Of a stretch of 64,000 nt of DNA, positions 20,928 through 31,609 are shown one piece after another. The notes below the pieces were generated by a model, which was not told the origin of the DNA, did not search any database, and saw only the letters and a program-made list of their open reading frames with translations. The stretch spans positions 69,066,501 through 69,130,500 of the forward strand of contig OY720349.1 of NCBI GenBank assembly GCA_963082975.1, read 5' to 3'. This DNA comes from Labia minor (taxonomy: Eukaryota; Arthropoda; Insecta; Dermaptera; Spongiphoridae). Position 1 is the stretch's first letter. Every line of letters starts with the position of its first letter. Position numbers and translations under genes: made by a program.

Positions 20928-20978
<51 letters not shown>

Positions 20979-20993
20979 TCTTAGCTTTTCCAT
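20600..20993 (-). pseudogene. gag remnant of the LTR element
   Basis: ATG at 20993-20991 opens MEKLRS, then runs straight into a 46-base A tract. Beyond it are AT-rich stops and a short coiled-coil-like piece (ISLKEDNKCLKDEIISLKED, about 20700-20770). A possible zinc-knuckle end (CWFK, about 20650) follows in another frame. Most of gag is missing or unreadable. The ATG is only about 45 bases from the 5' LTR, a very short leader. Confidence 0.45.
20930..20975 (-). repeat. 46-base A tract in element sense strand
   Basis: Uninterrupted T on the plus strand, directly after the MEKLRS opening codons. Confidence 0.95.
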
Positions 20994-21037
20994 TATTTTT
21001 ATTTATTTATATTTTATCTTGGCAAAAATGTTGTTTT

Positions 21038-21395
21038 ATAATAATGATCTATCTATTTTAGTGGGTTTTATATGAAATGAAAGACTTAATTGCGTTTTCA
21101 ATCTGAAAATCAGTAGCTGAAATTCAGAAGTTTTTTTATTATTATAATTAAGATAATAAAAACAAATATATAAAGTTTATTATAATATTACCTGAAATTC
21201 AGAAGAAACAACATTTAAAGCCTTTTATTATATTTTGTTTATTTAAATATTGCTTCTTCAAGATTAGGAACATTATCACAAATTAAACTCAAATACTTCT
21301 GTCAAATATAAAAATTTTAACTCCTCTCTTTCTATCCAATCAGAGCGCCACCATCGGTGCGCGGGGAATATTCAAAATAATAGAGTAATATTACA
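21038..21395 (-). repeat. 5' LTR of minus-strand retroelement (358 bp)
   Basis: Identical to 17442-17799. It is followed on the right by the duplicated TATGT. Identity of the two LTRs implies a recent insertion. Confidence 0.88.
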
Positions 21396-21400
21396 TATGT

Positions 21401-23100
21401 ATAATTTTTGTAAACTCATATTAAATGAACTTTCTTACATTTTTATACAAACTTTCTGGATTCACTTGCTTAAGTAGTTCTAAAGTAAACAATGGATAAT
21501 AACTAGAAATGACCATTTCTAGAAAATGTAAATACAATGGATGTAAGTGTATAATATTCTGGGTTCGTGATGTGAGAAGTTGAAAGTATTCTGCGCATGC
21601 TCTTCTTTCAGTCGCACAATTTACGTCACTCAAGTAGCAGGTTATAAAAAATACCATAAGCGCTAAGTATGTATTATTCTTATAATTTTTATGCTACCTA
21701 ATTAAATTTTCCGTGGATAATAAAACTTGAAATTTTATTTTAAATAAACAATTAATGAAATCAATAAATAACATATAGAATTGAAAAATACTAGTAAAAA
21801 AAAAAAAATAATCAATCAATTGATCAACAAATCTATATTAATATATTTATTGAGTTATTTCAAAATAAAAATAAATAATTATATTAATTAGCGTCATAAT
21901 TTATATTTTGTAATGTTTTATAATTTCCTATTTATTTATTTATTTATTTTTTTAAATAATTGTCTTTTACATAATGAATGCATACATATATATAGATTAG
22001 ATAGAGCTAATTTTTTAAACTAGGTATCAAAATCTTGAAGAGAGCAAAACTAGATCTAGAACAGCATAAGCTTCTTTCACATTTACTCACACTTCTATAT
22101 TCAAGCAATGATATAACATACTAATGTTTGTTTATGGACGTTTCACTTGCTATAATAAATACTCTCATAAGCAAACATGAATGGCTTTCAGTTTGTTTAT
22201 GCCATTTGTGTGCAATGAATCCCACATGCTGTACTGCCTTAACTGCTCCATTAAAATTTGTCACTAGGAAAAAATTCATTGAAGGCCAATAACATTTCAA
22301 AATACTAAAATATCAATATCCAAAGTAATATCCTCCTTTCCCTCTAAACATCATCAAAATCAACTTTAACAATATATATATATATATATATATATATTTT
22401 TAAATATTTATATTTTATAACTTCAAGTTTATTTTGTTATAATTAGAATATATGTATATCCTATATACACGTATTTATCTAATATTTTGATAATTTTTAT
22501 TTTATTATCAAATATAATATTATTCCGCTTCAATGGCTATTTTCCATTTTCGCTTTTAAATATTTATCTATCTTTTTATTATTATTAAACGAAATATAAT
22601 ATTATTTGATTTCAGTTATATATATATATTGCAATGTTTTGTAGATATATATATATATATATATTAATTTTTTTTTATTTAATATGGTCTTTTAGGAAGA
22701 TTAAAACATATTGAATTCAAATATAACTTTTAATTCAATTAAGTTCAAATATATTAAAAGAATATATTTTTTTATATCAACATTATTATTATTATTATTA
22801 TTATTATTTATATTGTATGTAATATATATTATAATATGAAATACTAATTAATATAATTTTGTTTTTACATTATTTTCAATGATTAAAACAGACGATTTTT
22901 AAAAAATATATAATAGATCTAAAGAGAAGGATAATTGTCAGTAAACGGTCTAAGCTGGTATTCATTTTAGGTCATAACCCACCCTCACGCAATCCTCCCC
23001 ATTCACCAACACGCAATCACAACACAGAGTATATTAGAGTATTCATTTATTAGATGAAAAAATTTTATTATTTACATTATATTTATCGTATTATTTATAT
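21401..23100. other. AT-rich interval with one unique island
   Basis: About 22060-22260 is mixed-composition, non-repetitive and ORF-free, with several forkhead-like motifs (TGTTTATGG, TTGTTTATGC, GCAAACA). The rest is TA-rich with microsatellites, including (TA)n at 22372-22396 and (ATT)n at about 22785-22808. The 78-residue minus ORF at 21421-21657 has no recognisable family. Confidence 0.45.
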
Positions 23101-23105
23101 TAAAA

Positions 23106-23380
23106 TTCTGCGAAGTATCTGGGCATGACGCTAGATGCTAGATGCCAAACTTCATTGGAAAGAACACATAAAAATTAAAAGAAAACAACTAAACGTAGTG
23201 AGATCTAAAATGGAATGGCTTATCCGTGTCGTAATTCCAAACTCTCGAAAAACAACAAACTACTGTTGTACAAACAAATTCTGAAACCTGTTTGTAGGAT
23301 TGTAGTGCAAAATTAAATATAAAACTGATTCAAACACCTTCTTAGAAGAGCAATAGAAACCGTAATACAAATGGTAGAAT
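23106..23380 (+). pseudogene. Jockey-type LINE reverse-transcriptase fragment
   Basis: The plus strand reads AKYLGMTLDAR, then after a frameshift LHWKEHIKIKRKQLN, RSKMEWLIR, and after another shift LSKNNKLLLYKQILKPV. This is the thumb/C-terminal region of jockey-clade reverse transcriptases (KYLGMTLDxRLxWKxHI … KxxLYKxxLRPxxxYG). At least two frameshifts and stops make it a dead fragment. It directly abuts a DDE transposase remnant on the opposite strand. Confidence 0.75.
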
Positions 23381-23393
23381 AATTATTTATACA

Positions 23394-23700
23394 TCAAAAG
23401 ACACAGAAAATCTTAAACTTTTTTATGTACTCTAAAAAGTTTCGATGTGTGCTCGCTCCTCCAGTCATACGACAGACATCTAGCCGATAATCAATCTCCC
23501 GCCAAGTGTTTTGAAGCATTGCAGGAGTCGCAGTTGCAATGCCTGCGTGAATTCTTTCTTTCAGATGCTGAAGATCACGATTTTTTTCCACATAAACGAT
23601 GTTCTTCTAGGCCACAAAACAGGTCCATTCCTCCCAATCCAACCGTCAGGAAATCATTTGTTGAGAGCATCTTGGACGATTAGGTTATATTGACTGGGAG
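23394..23700 (-). pseudogene. DDE transposase C-terminal remnant (Tc1/mariner-like superfamily)
   Basis: The minus strand reads DLQHLKERIHAGIATATPAM, LQNTWREIDYRLDVCRMTGG, preceded by WIGRNGPVLWPRR in another frame. This matches the C-terminal end of a widespread arthropod DDE transposase (RWIGRxGPVxWPPRSPDL … DVCRxTxGAHIE). The segment normally between WP and the LKxxVY block, which carries the last catalytic acidic residue, is deleted. A frameshift separates the halves. The element's ends were not identified. Confidence 0.7.
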
Positions 23701-23779
23701 CCCACTGACTTCGAGTAAATGCTACTCAATCTCTCGTTAATTTCGTGTTGATAACGAGTGTTTATTTATCGAAAAGTTG

Positions 23780-25193
23780 TACAACAAAATCCCGTCCACA
23801 TTTTTGTGTGATGACGCTGTACTTAATTTAAGTTAATTAATTTTTTTGTAATTAAAATAAGAAATTTATTAATCATATCTTAATTATTTTATAAGACAAA
23901 ATTGTTTAAATAAATTTAAATTTTAATTTTTATATAAAATTATTCTTTTAAATTTATAATATTATTGAAATGATATATATATATATATATATATATAAAA
24001 TTCTTTTTAACTATCTTGTGTGTGTGTGTGTGTGTGTGAATGAAATTTTATTTATTTATATTGTTAGATTTTTTTTACATTTCAGTTGTTTTTGATTTTA
24101 TTTGGCGTTTAGTGTAGAATCGTGCTTTTATTTGTGTGTCTGCAATTCTTAAGAGTAAATGTTCAAAAACTATTCGCAGTGACTTTCTTTTTAAATTTTC
24201 AACTTAAATAAACGAACAAATAAAATGATTCTATTGGATAGTATCCAAACGCGTACAAGCCAGCCTCCTCGTTGACATTTTTACATTCGAGACATTTATT
24301 TATACTAAATTCTCTTATTTTATTATACATATTTTATATTATTTGTTCAAATCTGGTTAAATGTTTATTTTTTCGAGGCAAATTAGTTGTAAACAAATGG
24401 ATTGAATACATCTGTAGCCGGTGAATTTAAAAAAATTCATTATATAATTGCCTTTAGTCGAATTGTTCATAAATGTCCACTGCATAAATAAATAATCACA
24501 AATTCACCATATTAATATATTACGAGATCAAAAACGAAATTTATTATTTTAAAATCATAGAAATCTTATTATTGGTTGAAAATCCTTATTATAAATGTAC
24601 AAAATTTAAAAAAAAAATTAAAAAATTTGAATAAAAATAAGCAAAACTGCTTGTAAAATTGTTAAAATTGAAGAGAACGTACTTTAACAGAATCGTGAAT
24701 CAAAATCTTCAATCCTCCTTCTAAGATAGTACAAGATAGTACATGAAATAATAATATGTATTTTTATATTGGTGAGAAATATCTTTGATTATTTTTATAT
24801 GGAGATTTTATAAAATTTTTAAAAAATAACAAAAAATATATTGAAATCTATTAAGAATCTAATAAGTCATTTAACCCTTTATATTCCAAAATCTTACCTT
24901 TCCAGAATTCAAAAATTAAAAATCTGATTATATGATTTTAATTTGTATGTAAGTATATAAATTTGTTATCAATTTTGCAAAATCTGTGATAGTAGCCCTT
25001 TTTTCCTTAACCTAGTTTTGAAACATATTTTTTTTTGTTTTTTTTTTAAATAATCCTAAAGAATGATTGATTAGTTGCTGAGAAGATCATTCATTGAAGA
25101 ATTCAAAATTCCTTCGTTTACAGTTTCAAGAAGTAACATGCATAAAACAAACGAAAATTAACATATTTGTTACAAATGAGTTCAAATATATAC

Positions 25194-25227
<34 letters not shown>

Positions 25228-25536
25228 CATATTGTAAAGGCAATAGGGAAAGGGAAGGAAGGAATGCAGCAGAGTTTATTAAATAAAACAAATAGCAATG
25301 TGGCAGGGTGGTTGGGCAATTGAAGGCTTGGCATTATATATCCAGGCTAGGTCTCTCGTTGGGTTTGCCTGGCTTTCCTCTTATATATATAGCTATAGTT
25401 TAAATGTGGCTGTTTCTTTAATTACCGCCGCCCGTAAGCCTCCCTCTGCTTGCCGTTATATTTCACGATTAATTAATCCAGCAAGCGAGAGCATTCTAAT
25501 GACGGGCGCACCAGGCAAATTCACAACAAACATCAC

Positions 25537-25572
<36 letters not shown>

Positions 25573-26029
25573 TGTCTGGGATCCCCACAGAAGAGTAAGA
25601 ACAACAGTACTTTTATGAACTACCCTATTTAAAAACAACCACCATCAGCATTGTATTTTTCTATTGAAGGAATAATGAAAGAACTTTGAAAATTCACACA
25701 CACACAGTTCATTAACATTTTATAATTACTTATATTAGAGATGCACTACATTAAATAAAATGTATAAAATCTATATATAAACAGTTATATTTGTTTAGAT
25801 ACTTTATCAAAATTAACTACTTATTTTTAATTTCAATTATTATTATCGTTTATACTTCTTTATAGAAAAGAAAATATAATAATATAAAAAATTATTTTAT
25901 TTGAAATAAGCAATGATATATTCTTATGTCAGTATTTACATTTCAGTTAAACTATTTTAATTACTTAACAATTTCAAAGTAAACATACTTAAATAAAAAG
26001 TCATATTAACATGAAATTTGTTTATTATT
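23780..26029. other. AT-rich interval without genes
   Basis: No gene was recognised. Microsatellites: (TA)n about 23970-23996, (TG)n about 24017-24038, (TA)n about 25197-25224 and 25542-25570. A GC-richer island at about 25290-25530 has an ORF in each direction, but both run through the (TA)n tract (YIYIYI) and are not credible proteins. Confidence 0.4.
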
Positions 26030-26147
26030 ACTATCTCGCCAGAGCGATCATGAAAATTTTAGATGTCGAGATTTTGATGTTTTTATACAAGTGAAAACCC
26101 CTGAGTCATTATCACTAAGGTTGAGAAAAATGTGTGTGTGTGTGTGT

Positions 26148-26188
<41 letters not shown>

Positions 26189-26743
26189 AGACAAGATTAC
26201 GCAAAAACGATTTGAGCTAGAATAATGAAATTTGGTACATGGGCATTATTCAAAATTCGTAGTTTTCTATCAACTTTTGAGAAATGTAGCTCATTCGAAA
26301 GAGAACCATTACCTACCACGTCTTCATTTTTTTTCCCTCTAAACTGGCCATAAAAATTAAGATATATGTTTGATAGTTTTTCACATGATTAAAAATTGTA
26401 TAAAACTGCTATAAACAGAATTTCAGCTTAATTGAACTTTATCTTCAAGTGACGTGTTAGTGTATGGATGAATGCAAACCTATTTTGTCTAATTTACTAA
26501 AAGTTTTATGTAAACTGATTATAAATAGAAAATAAATATGAAAAATAAAAATTTAATATATGGTAATTAATTATTTTAATTTAAAAACAACGATATACTT
26601 TAAATTTAAAATTTTTAATTAATTAATTAATCCAATTCAATTAAACTTAATTTATAATTTAATTATTTAAATTTAATTTAAATATAATATATGTTAATTA
26701 ATTAAAATCAAATTTACGTGATAGTCGAGTGGGGACACTCCAG
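26030..26743 (+). mobile_element. Helentron-like non-autonomous element (family E), copy 1
   Basis: The 5' end ACTATCTCGCCAGAG has its inverse near the 3' end (here GTGATAGT, intact as GCGAGATAGT in copy 2). A hairpin CGAGTGGGGACACTCC and CAG follow. A (GT)n microsatellite lies at about 26131-26184. Conserved internal text includes GATTTGAGCTAGAATAATG and AAATTTGGTACATG. No ORF. The layout parallels family B with entirely different sequence. Confidence 0.6.
26131..26184 (+). repeat. (GT)n microsatellite inside family E element
   Basis: Nearly pure TG repeat with one GG interruption. The minus-oriented copy at 46.3 kb has only a few CA units at this place. Confidence 0.9.
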
Positions 26744-27609
26744 ATTATTTTTATATATTGTAATGTATTAGGGAATTTAAGAAATATAAGAAAAAGTTAA
26801 TTAAAATTACGTATTTATTAAAATAATAATCAAAAAATTAAAAAAAAAAAAAACAAAAAACAAATAGTTAACATATTGTTAGATGCGAATTTTCATAAAC
26901 TTGTTTATAAGAAAATATATTTGATTTTTTTTATATACTTCAGGTATTAACAGATTAGGGGATAATAACTGATACCAAAAAATCCTTTATATATAGAAAT
27001 AATAATAATAATTATTTCATCATTCAATATTATTTAACTATCTTTTTATAGTTTATATTATTTTTTTTTTAAATTCATTTTAATAATTTATTAGAAACAT
27101 TATAACCAATTTAATAAATAATATATTTTCTATTTAGTTTATACAATACTATTTATTATATAGTATAATAAAATTTTTTAATATACTTTATGGCAATTTC
27201 ATTTTTAGTTATTTTCTATATTGCTTATTTATATGGTAAATATTTAAATATATATATACTTTTATAACAATAATAAAATTTTCTCCCAATAATAAATATA
27301 AATTATTATGAAATTTTCAGTAATTAATAACAATTTTCATTGAAATAATAACAATAATTCATAGGTTTCTCTGGTAAATTTTTATAAATAAATACTACTT
27401 ATATATATTTATATATACTGTAATGATATTTTAAAAATATCATTAATCTTTAAAAAAAAAGAAAGAAGAAAATTTATTTATTTATAAATAAATTTATTTG
27501 TGGAAAAGATTATTGTAATTCGTTTCCCGAGAAGAGAATAAGTTTTGAAAAGTCAGACAACGGCACGAAGAGTTAGCGTCCAGAGAAGACGGACTTTAAG
27601 GAAAGAAAA
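26744..27609. other. AT-rich interval, nothing recognised
   Basis: No gene, repeat family or RNA was recognised. Very AT-rich with A and T runs. Confidence 0.4.
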
Positions 27610-28210
27610 TAAGTTGACCTGTGGCCAGGTCCGAACCGTCCGACGGTTTGAAGTAAATTAATTTCCAGCTACAGAAACAATTTCAAATAATTTTAATATA
27701 TCTATTAATGTAATAAAAAACAGATAGGCATATAACATAAATATTTTTAATTTTATTTTATTTATAATATATATATGTAAAACCAGGCTGTGACGTCATA
27801 TAATTTTTTATCAAGAAAAAACTAATAAATATGATTTTTCTCGAGGATAAAACCAATACAAAGTGTATGATTCGTGGTGATATGTAAAAAATCTCATGTG
27901 AAATTTGGTGTGAGAATAACCCTTCCCTTCCTATCGTCGATCGCTAATACTACCACTTCCGGTTTCCGGATTTGCACCAAAAGTTGATCAATTCATTCCA
28001 CTGATGCATTAAGTAAATATACCAAATTTCATCAAAATCCGTTGAGCCGTTCAGACTGTACACATCTATACGGACGGACAGACGGACAGACATCATGCTA
28101 AAAATACTTTTTTCTGTTAAGAAAATGCATGATTCGTGGAGATATGTAAAAATCTCCACATGTGAAATTTGGTGTGAAAACAATACCTCCCTTACTATCG
28201 TCGGTCGGTA
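27610..28210 (-). mobile_element. Helentron-like element (family B), copy 2
   Basis: Inverted copy: it starts TAAGTTGACCTGTGGCCAGG and ends CTATCGTCGGTCGGTA. It carries GGACGGACAGACGGACAG (short microsatellite) and the AATTTGGTGTGAAAACAATA block seen in the others. The TGACGTCA pair is reduced to one. No coding sequence; the minus ORF at 27950-28228 is a repeat shadow. Confidence 0.75.
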
Positions 28211-28397
28211 AAAAGGACCACCATTCACCAGTTCACTGATTATCGCTTATATAAGCACCGGCTACATCATTAACAAGAAATATTGTTTTTTTAAGGAGTT
28301 TTTTTTTATTATTAATTTTTATTTTTAATTTAAGAATTAAAAAAATATTTGATTCACAATAAATATTGGTGTCTCTTGATCATGTATAACTTCTTTT

Positions 28398-28753
28398 TAC
28401 CGACCGACGATAGGAAGGGAAGGGTTATTTTCACACCAAATTTCACATGAGGAGATTTTTTTATATATCACCACGAATCATGCACTTTGTATTGGTTTTA
28501 TCCTCGAGAAAAATCATATTTATTAGTTTTTTCTTGATTTAAAATTATATCACGTCATCCAGCCATTCATGACGTCACAGCCTGGTCTTGCATATATATT
28601 ATAAATAAAATAAAATTAAAAATATTTATGTTATCTGTTTTTTATTACATTAATAGATAGAATAGATTAAAATTATTTGAAATTGTTTCTGTAGCTGGAA
28701 ATTAATTTACTTCAAACCGTCGGTCGGTTCGAACCTGGCCACAGGTCAACTTA
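28398..28753 (+). mobile_element. Helentron-like element (family B), copy 3, internally deleted
   Basis: It has the family B ends (TACCGACCGACGATAGG and GGCCACAGGTCAACTTA) but lacks the microsatellite and about 250 bases, apparently by a join between the two near-identical GACGATAGGAAGG phrases. It lies only about 190 bases from copy 2 in opposite orientation, so the pair could form a large hairpin. Confidence 0.75.
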
Positions 28754-29214
28754 TTTTTCTTAAAGAAGCTTTCTTGTCTTTCTCATAGAAATAATGCAAA
28801 ATATAATTAATTTTTCTATATTTTCTTTAAGTTTAAACACAAATCAATTTCGATGTTTTTTATCACTGTTTGTTACTCTCCAAGTGTCACCTTTCTAATG
28901 AGCTTTAGTGCTGGTATTACGATCAGTATTTCCGGTGTAATTTGAATTGGTTTATAGATAAAAATGCCGTGCCCATTAGTATATACAAAGTATCTTTTTA
29001 TCTTAACTTGAATTAGAAGCCCATACTTTGAATCTTTCTATATTTGCTGCTAAAAATTATAAATACATATACATATTTAGAGAAAAATCCATCAATATAA
29101 AAATAGATAAGTAATTAGATTCTTGTTTGTGTTCGGGTATTTTATTATGCTTTAAAAATTGTTGATGAGTAAATATTTAAATGATGTTTTTGTGTACAAA
29201 ATTATATTCTAAAC
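28754..29214. other. Intergenic, mixed composition
   Basis: About 28860-28990 is unique and less AT-biased (GCTTTAGTGCTGGTATTACG, ATGCCGTGCCCATTAG). No ORF and no repeat match in the window. Confidence 0.35.
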
Positions 29215-29245
29215 ATGAAATCTATCTATGTGTATCTCTGTGGCT

Positions 29246-29830
29246 CTACGGTACTCGAAAGTTGTTGGCCGCAGCAACCACTCTCCTCCAAGTATCCCTA
29301 TTTTGAGCCACAACCCTCCAATTCCTACCCTCTCCCATCTCTCTCACGTCCCTTCCTACCCACCCACCACGTCCTTGGACTTCCAAGCGGTCGTTGCCTA
29401 TTCGGTCTCCCCACCAATTTTTCACCATTCTTTCCTCTCCCATTCTAGCCACGTGCCCCGCCCATCGCAACCATCTTGATTTTATAATTCTAACTATATC
29501 TGGAGATGAATAGAGGTCATGCAATTCCTCGTTATGGAGTCTCCGCCATTCTCCGGTGACCTCATCTTTCTTTGGCCCAAAAATGCCTCGCAGAATCCTA
29601 TTCCCAAATACCTTAAATCTAGTCTCGTCTTCTAAGGTCATAGACCATACCTCACACTCATATAATACAACCGGTACAATAATTGTTTTTTTTTAATTTT
29701 TATCCCCTTTGATAATAATTTTGAAGCGATAAGTCCCTTTAGTGCATGATAACAGGCGCTTCCCGATTGCAACCTCGCTTTAAATTCTTCTCGAATATTA
29801 TTATCCTTCGTTATTACAGAACCTAAGTAA
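29246..29830 (-). pseudogene. LINE reverse-transcriptase C-terminal region (best-preserved copy)
   Basis: The minus frame 29246-29641 encodes 131 residues: FKVFGNRILRGIFGPKKDEV, TGEWRRLHNEELHDLYSSPD and IVRIIKSRWLRWAGHVARMG, ending DTWRRVVAAANNFRVP and a stop. The frame extends upstream through YECEVW. This is the typical end of insect RTE/craft-like polyproteins. The middle (NWWGDRIGNDRLEVQGRGGW) looks frameshifted from the usual GKPEGKRPLGRPRRRW. No catalytic RT motif is included: a 5'-truncated LINE. Unlike the copies at 0.3 and 2.4 kb, it is not followed by the Helitron hairpins, so it represents the LINE outside family D. Confidence 0.8.
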
Positions 29831-29839
29831 AATTAATTC

Positions 29840-30983
29840 ATAGGAATTGTAATAATTTTTTATTATCTAAAAAAAATTTATCAAGTTATCAAACTGATAA
29901 ACTTTTTTTTCTAATTTCCCTCGAAGACATGAAGGAGTAAAGATTTATTATTTCATATCTTATTCCAAATTTAACTCATTTTTTTAAAACAAGCATTGCT
30001 ATAGTTAGATATTTAAATAAAATTATTTATTATATTTTTGTTTTTCAATTTCAAAAGTTCCTCATTAGGCGTATTTTGTTTTTAAAAGAGTGTTAATTCG
30101 TTTGAAAGTTTTTTTTTTTTTTTTAACTACACATTCATGGATTTTAATCACGACAACCAAAAATACATAACATTAAACCATCTTTAATTATAATAATTAT
30201 AATATAAAGAATAAATAAATGTTACTTCGACATGCGAAAAAATTAGCAAGATTTCTTTTTTTTTAATACAATGCCTGTCGTTGATTAAATAAAAAAAAAG
30301 TTGAAAATTTCGAAAGCGATTTCGGTTGTTATTATTAATTTGTTGATATCTTGATTAAATAAAGAAGATTAAAAAATGAGCCATTTAATTACATTGATGT
30401 TATCTAATTTTATTTATAAGCGTTAATAACGAGGTTCGCCACTGTCATTAAAGAATTGGCCGTATAGGGATGAAAAAATCGGGAGGGGTAGGGATGTTGA
30501 AACATTTTCAAACAACCATTAAACTTTTAATAGAAATATTGGAATTTATTCTCGCCATCATATCTTATTGATTGTATGTTAATATAATAATTTAAAAGTA
30601 ATTTTGTCTTTCGTATTCTTTTGTCATGGTAAGAAGAAAGTTTATCATGTTTGCCAAATAGATTCGGAGAAGAAAGGATTATTCATGGAAATTTTAACTT
30701 CTGGTACTTTTATAATAGTAGAACTTTAATGTAATGTAATTAACAAGCAACGTATTTACCAGAACAGCCTTACATTAAAAAGTATTTTCTAAATATAATA
30801 TAATCTTGAATAAACTAAAACTATATAATTTATAAAAGACTTTCGAATTCTTCTCAAAATGTCTTATATTTATAAACATTTAAAAGATGCTGTCGAAAGT
30901 CAGAAAATATAAAGATAGCTGTGAGGGAATTTGGAGAGGTTGAAAAATGGTCGCATATATAGAAATGTATATACTAGATAAAA
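29840..30983. other. AT-rich interval without genes
   Basis: Nothing coding. A small unique island at about 30415-30505 (GAGGTTCGCCACTGTCATTA) stands out from AT-rich flanks. Confidence 0.35.
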
Positions 30984-31609
30984 TAAGTTGACCTGTGGCC
31001 AGGTCCGAACCGACCGACGGTTTGAAGTAAATTAATTTCCAGCTACAGAAACAATTTCAAATAATTTTAATATATCTATTAATGTAATAAAAAACAGATA
31101 GGCATACATAAATAATAAATATAAACATTTTTAATTTTATTTTATTTATAATATATATGCAAGACCAGGCTGTGACGTCATGAATGACTGGATGACGTCA
31201 TATAATTTTAAATCAAGAAAAAAACTAATTAATATGATTTTTCTCGAAGGTAAAACCAATACAAAGTGCATGATTCGTGGTGATATATAAATAAACCTCC
31301 TCAGGTGAAATTTGGTGTGAAAATAACCCTTCCTTTCCTATCGTCGATCGCTAATACTACCACTTCCGGTTTCCGGATTTGCACCAAAAGTTGATCAATT
31401 CATCCCACTGATGCATTAAGTAAATATACCAAATTTCATCAAAATCGGTTGAGCCGTTCAGGCTGTACACATCTATACGGACGGACAGACATCATGCTAA
31501 AAAAACTTTTTTCTGTTAAGAAAATGCATGATTCGTGGAGATATGTAAAAATCTCCACATGTGAAATTTGGTGTGAAAACAATACCTCCCTTACTATCGT
31601 CGGTCGGTA
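30984..31609 (-). mobile_element. Helentron-like element (family B), copy 4
   Basis: Full-length inverted copy from TAAGTTGACCTGTGGCCAGG to CTATCGTCGGTCGGTA, with 11-bp asymmetric inverted repeats (ACCGACCGACG and its inverse), both TGACGTCA-type palindromes, and a short GGACGGACAGAC tract. No ORF. Confidence 0.8.

Larger units (their letters stand above)
17438..21400 (-). mobile_element. LTR retroelement with gag-pol remnants and a coiled-coil ORF
   Basis: Two identical 358-bp LTRs enclose about 3.2 kb, with TATGT duplicated outside. The polypurine tract at 17800-17810 fixes the minus orientation. Reading 5' to 3' on the minus strand: a short leader; ATG at 20993 opening MEKLRS into a lysine run; a coiled-coil-like gag remnant; an aspartic protease (IYDSGANVSLIN near 20481); IGLDCIKEF and the start of a reverse transcriptase (YKSIFAKDKYDSGTVKDYEA). 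A long coiled-coil region follows and ends 60 bases before the 3' LTR. The RT core, RNase H and integrase are absent. Protease and RT-start motifs match Ty3/gypsy-type Pol. I saw no TGG-type primer-binding site after the 5' LTR. Confidence 0.85.

Noticed and set aside
21421-21657. 78-residue minus ORF just right of the LTR element
   Set aside because: Composition is somewhat protein-like, but there is no recognisable domain, splice context or second copy; left as intergenic.
25298-25638. Plus and minus ORFs around 25.3-25.6 kb
   Set aside because: Both depend on translating a (TA)n tract as YIYIYI; the flanking residues show no family.
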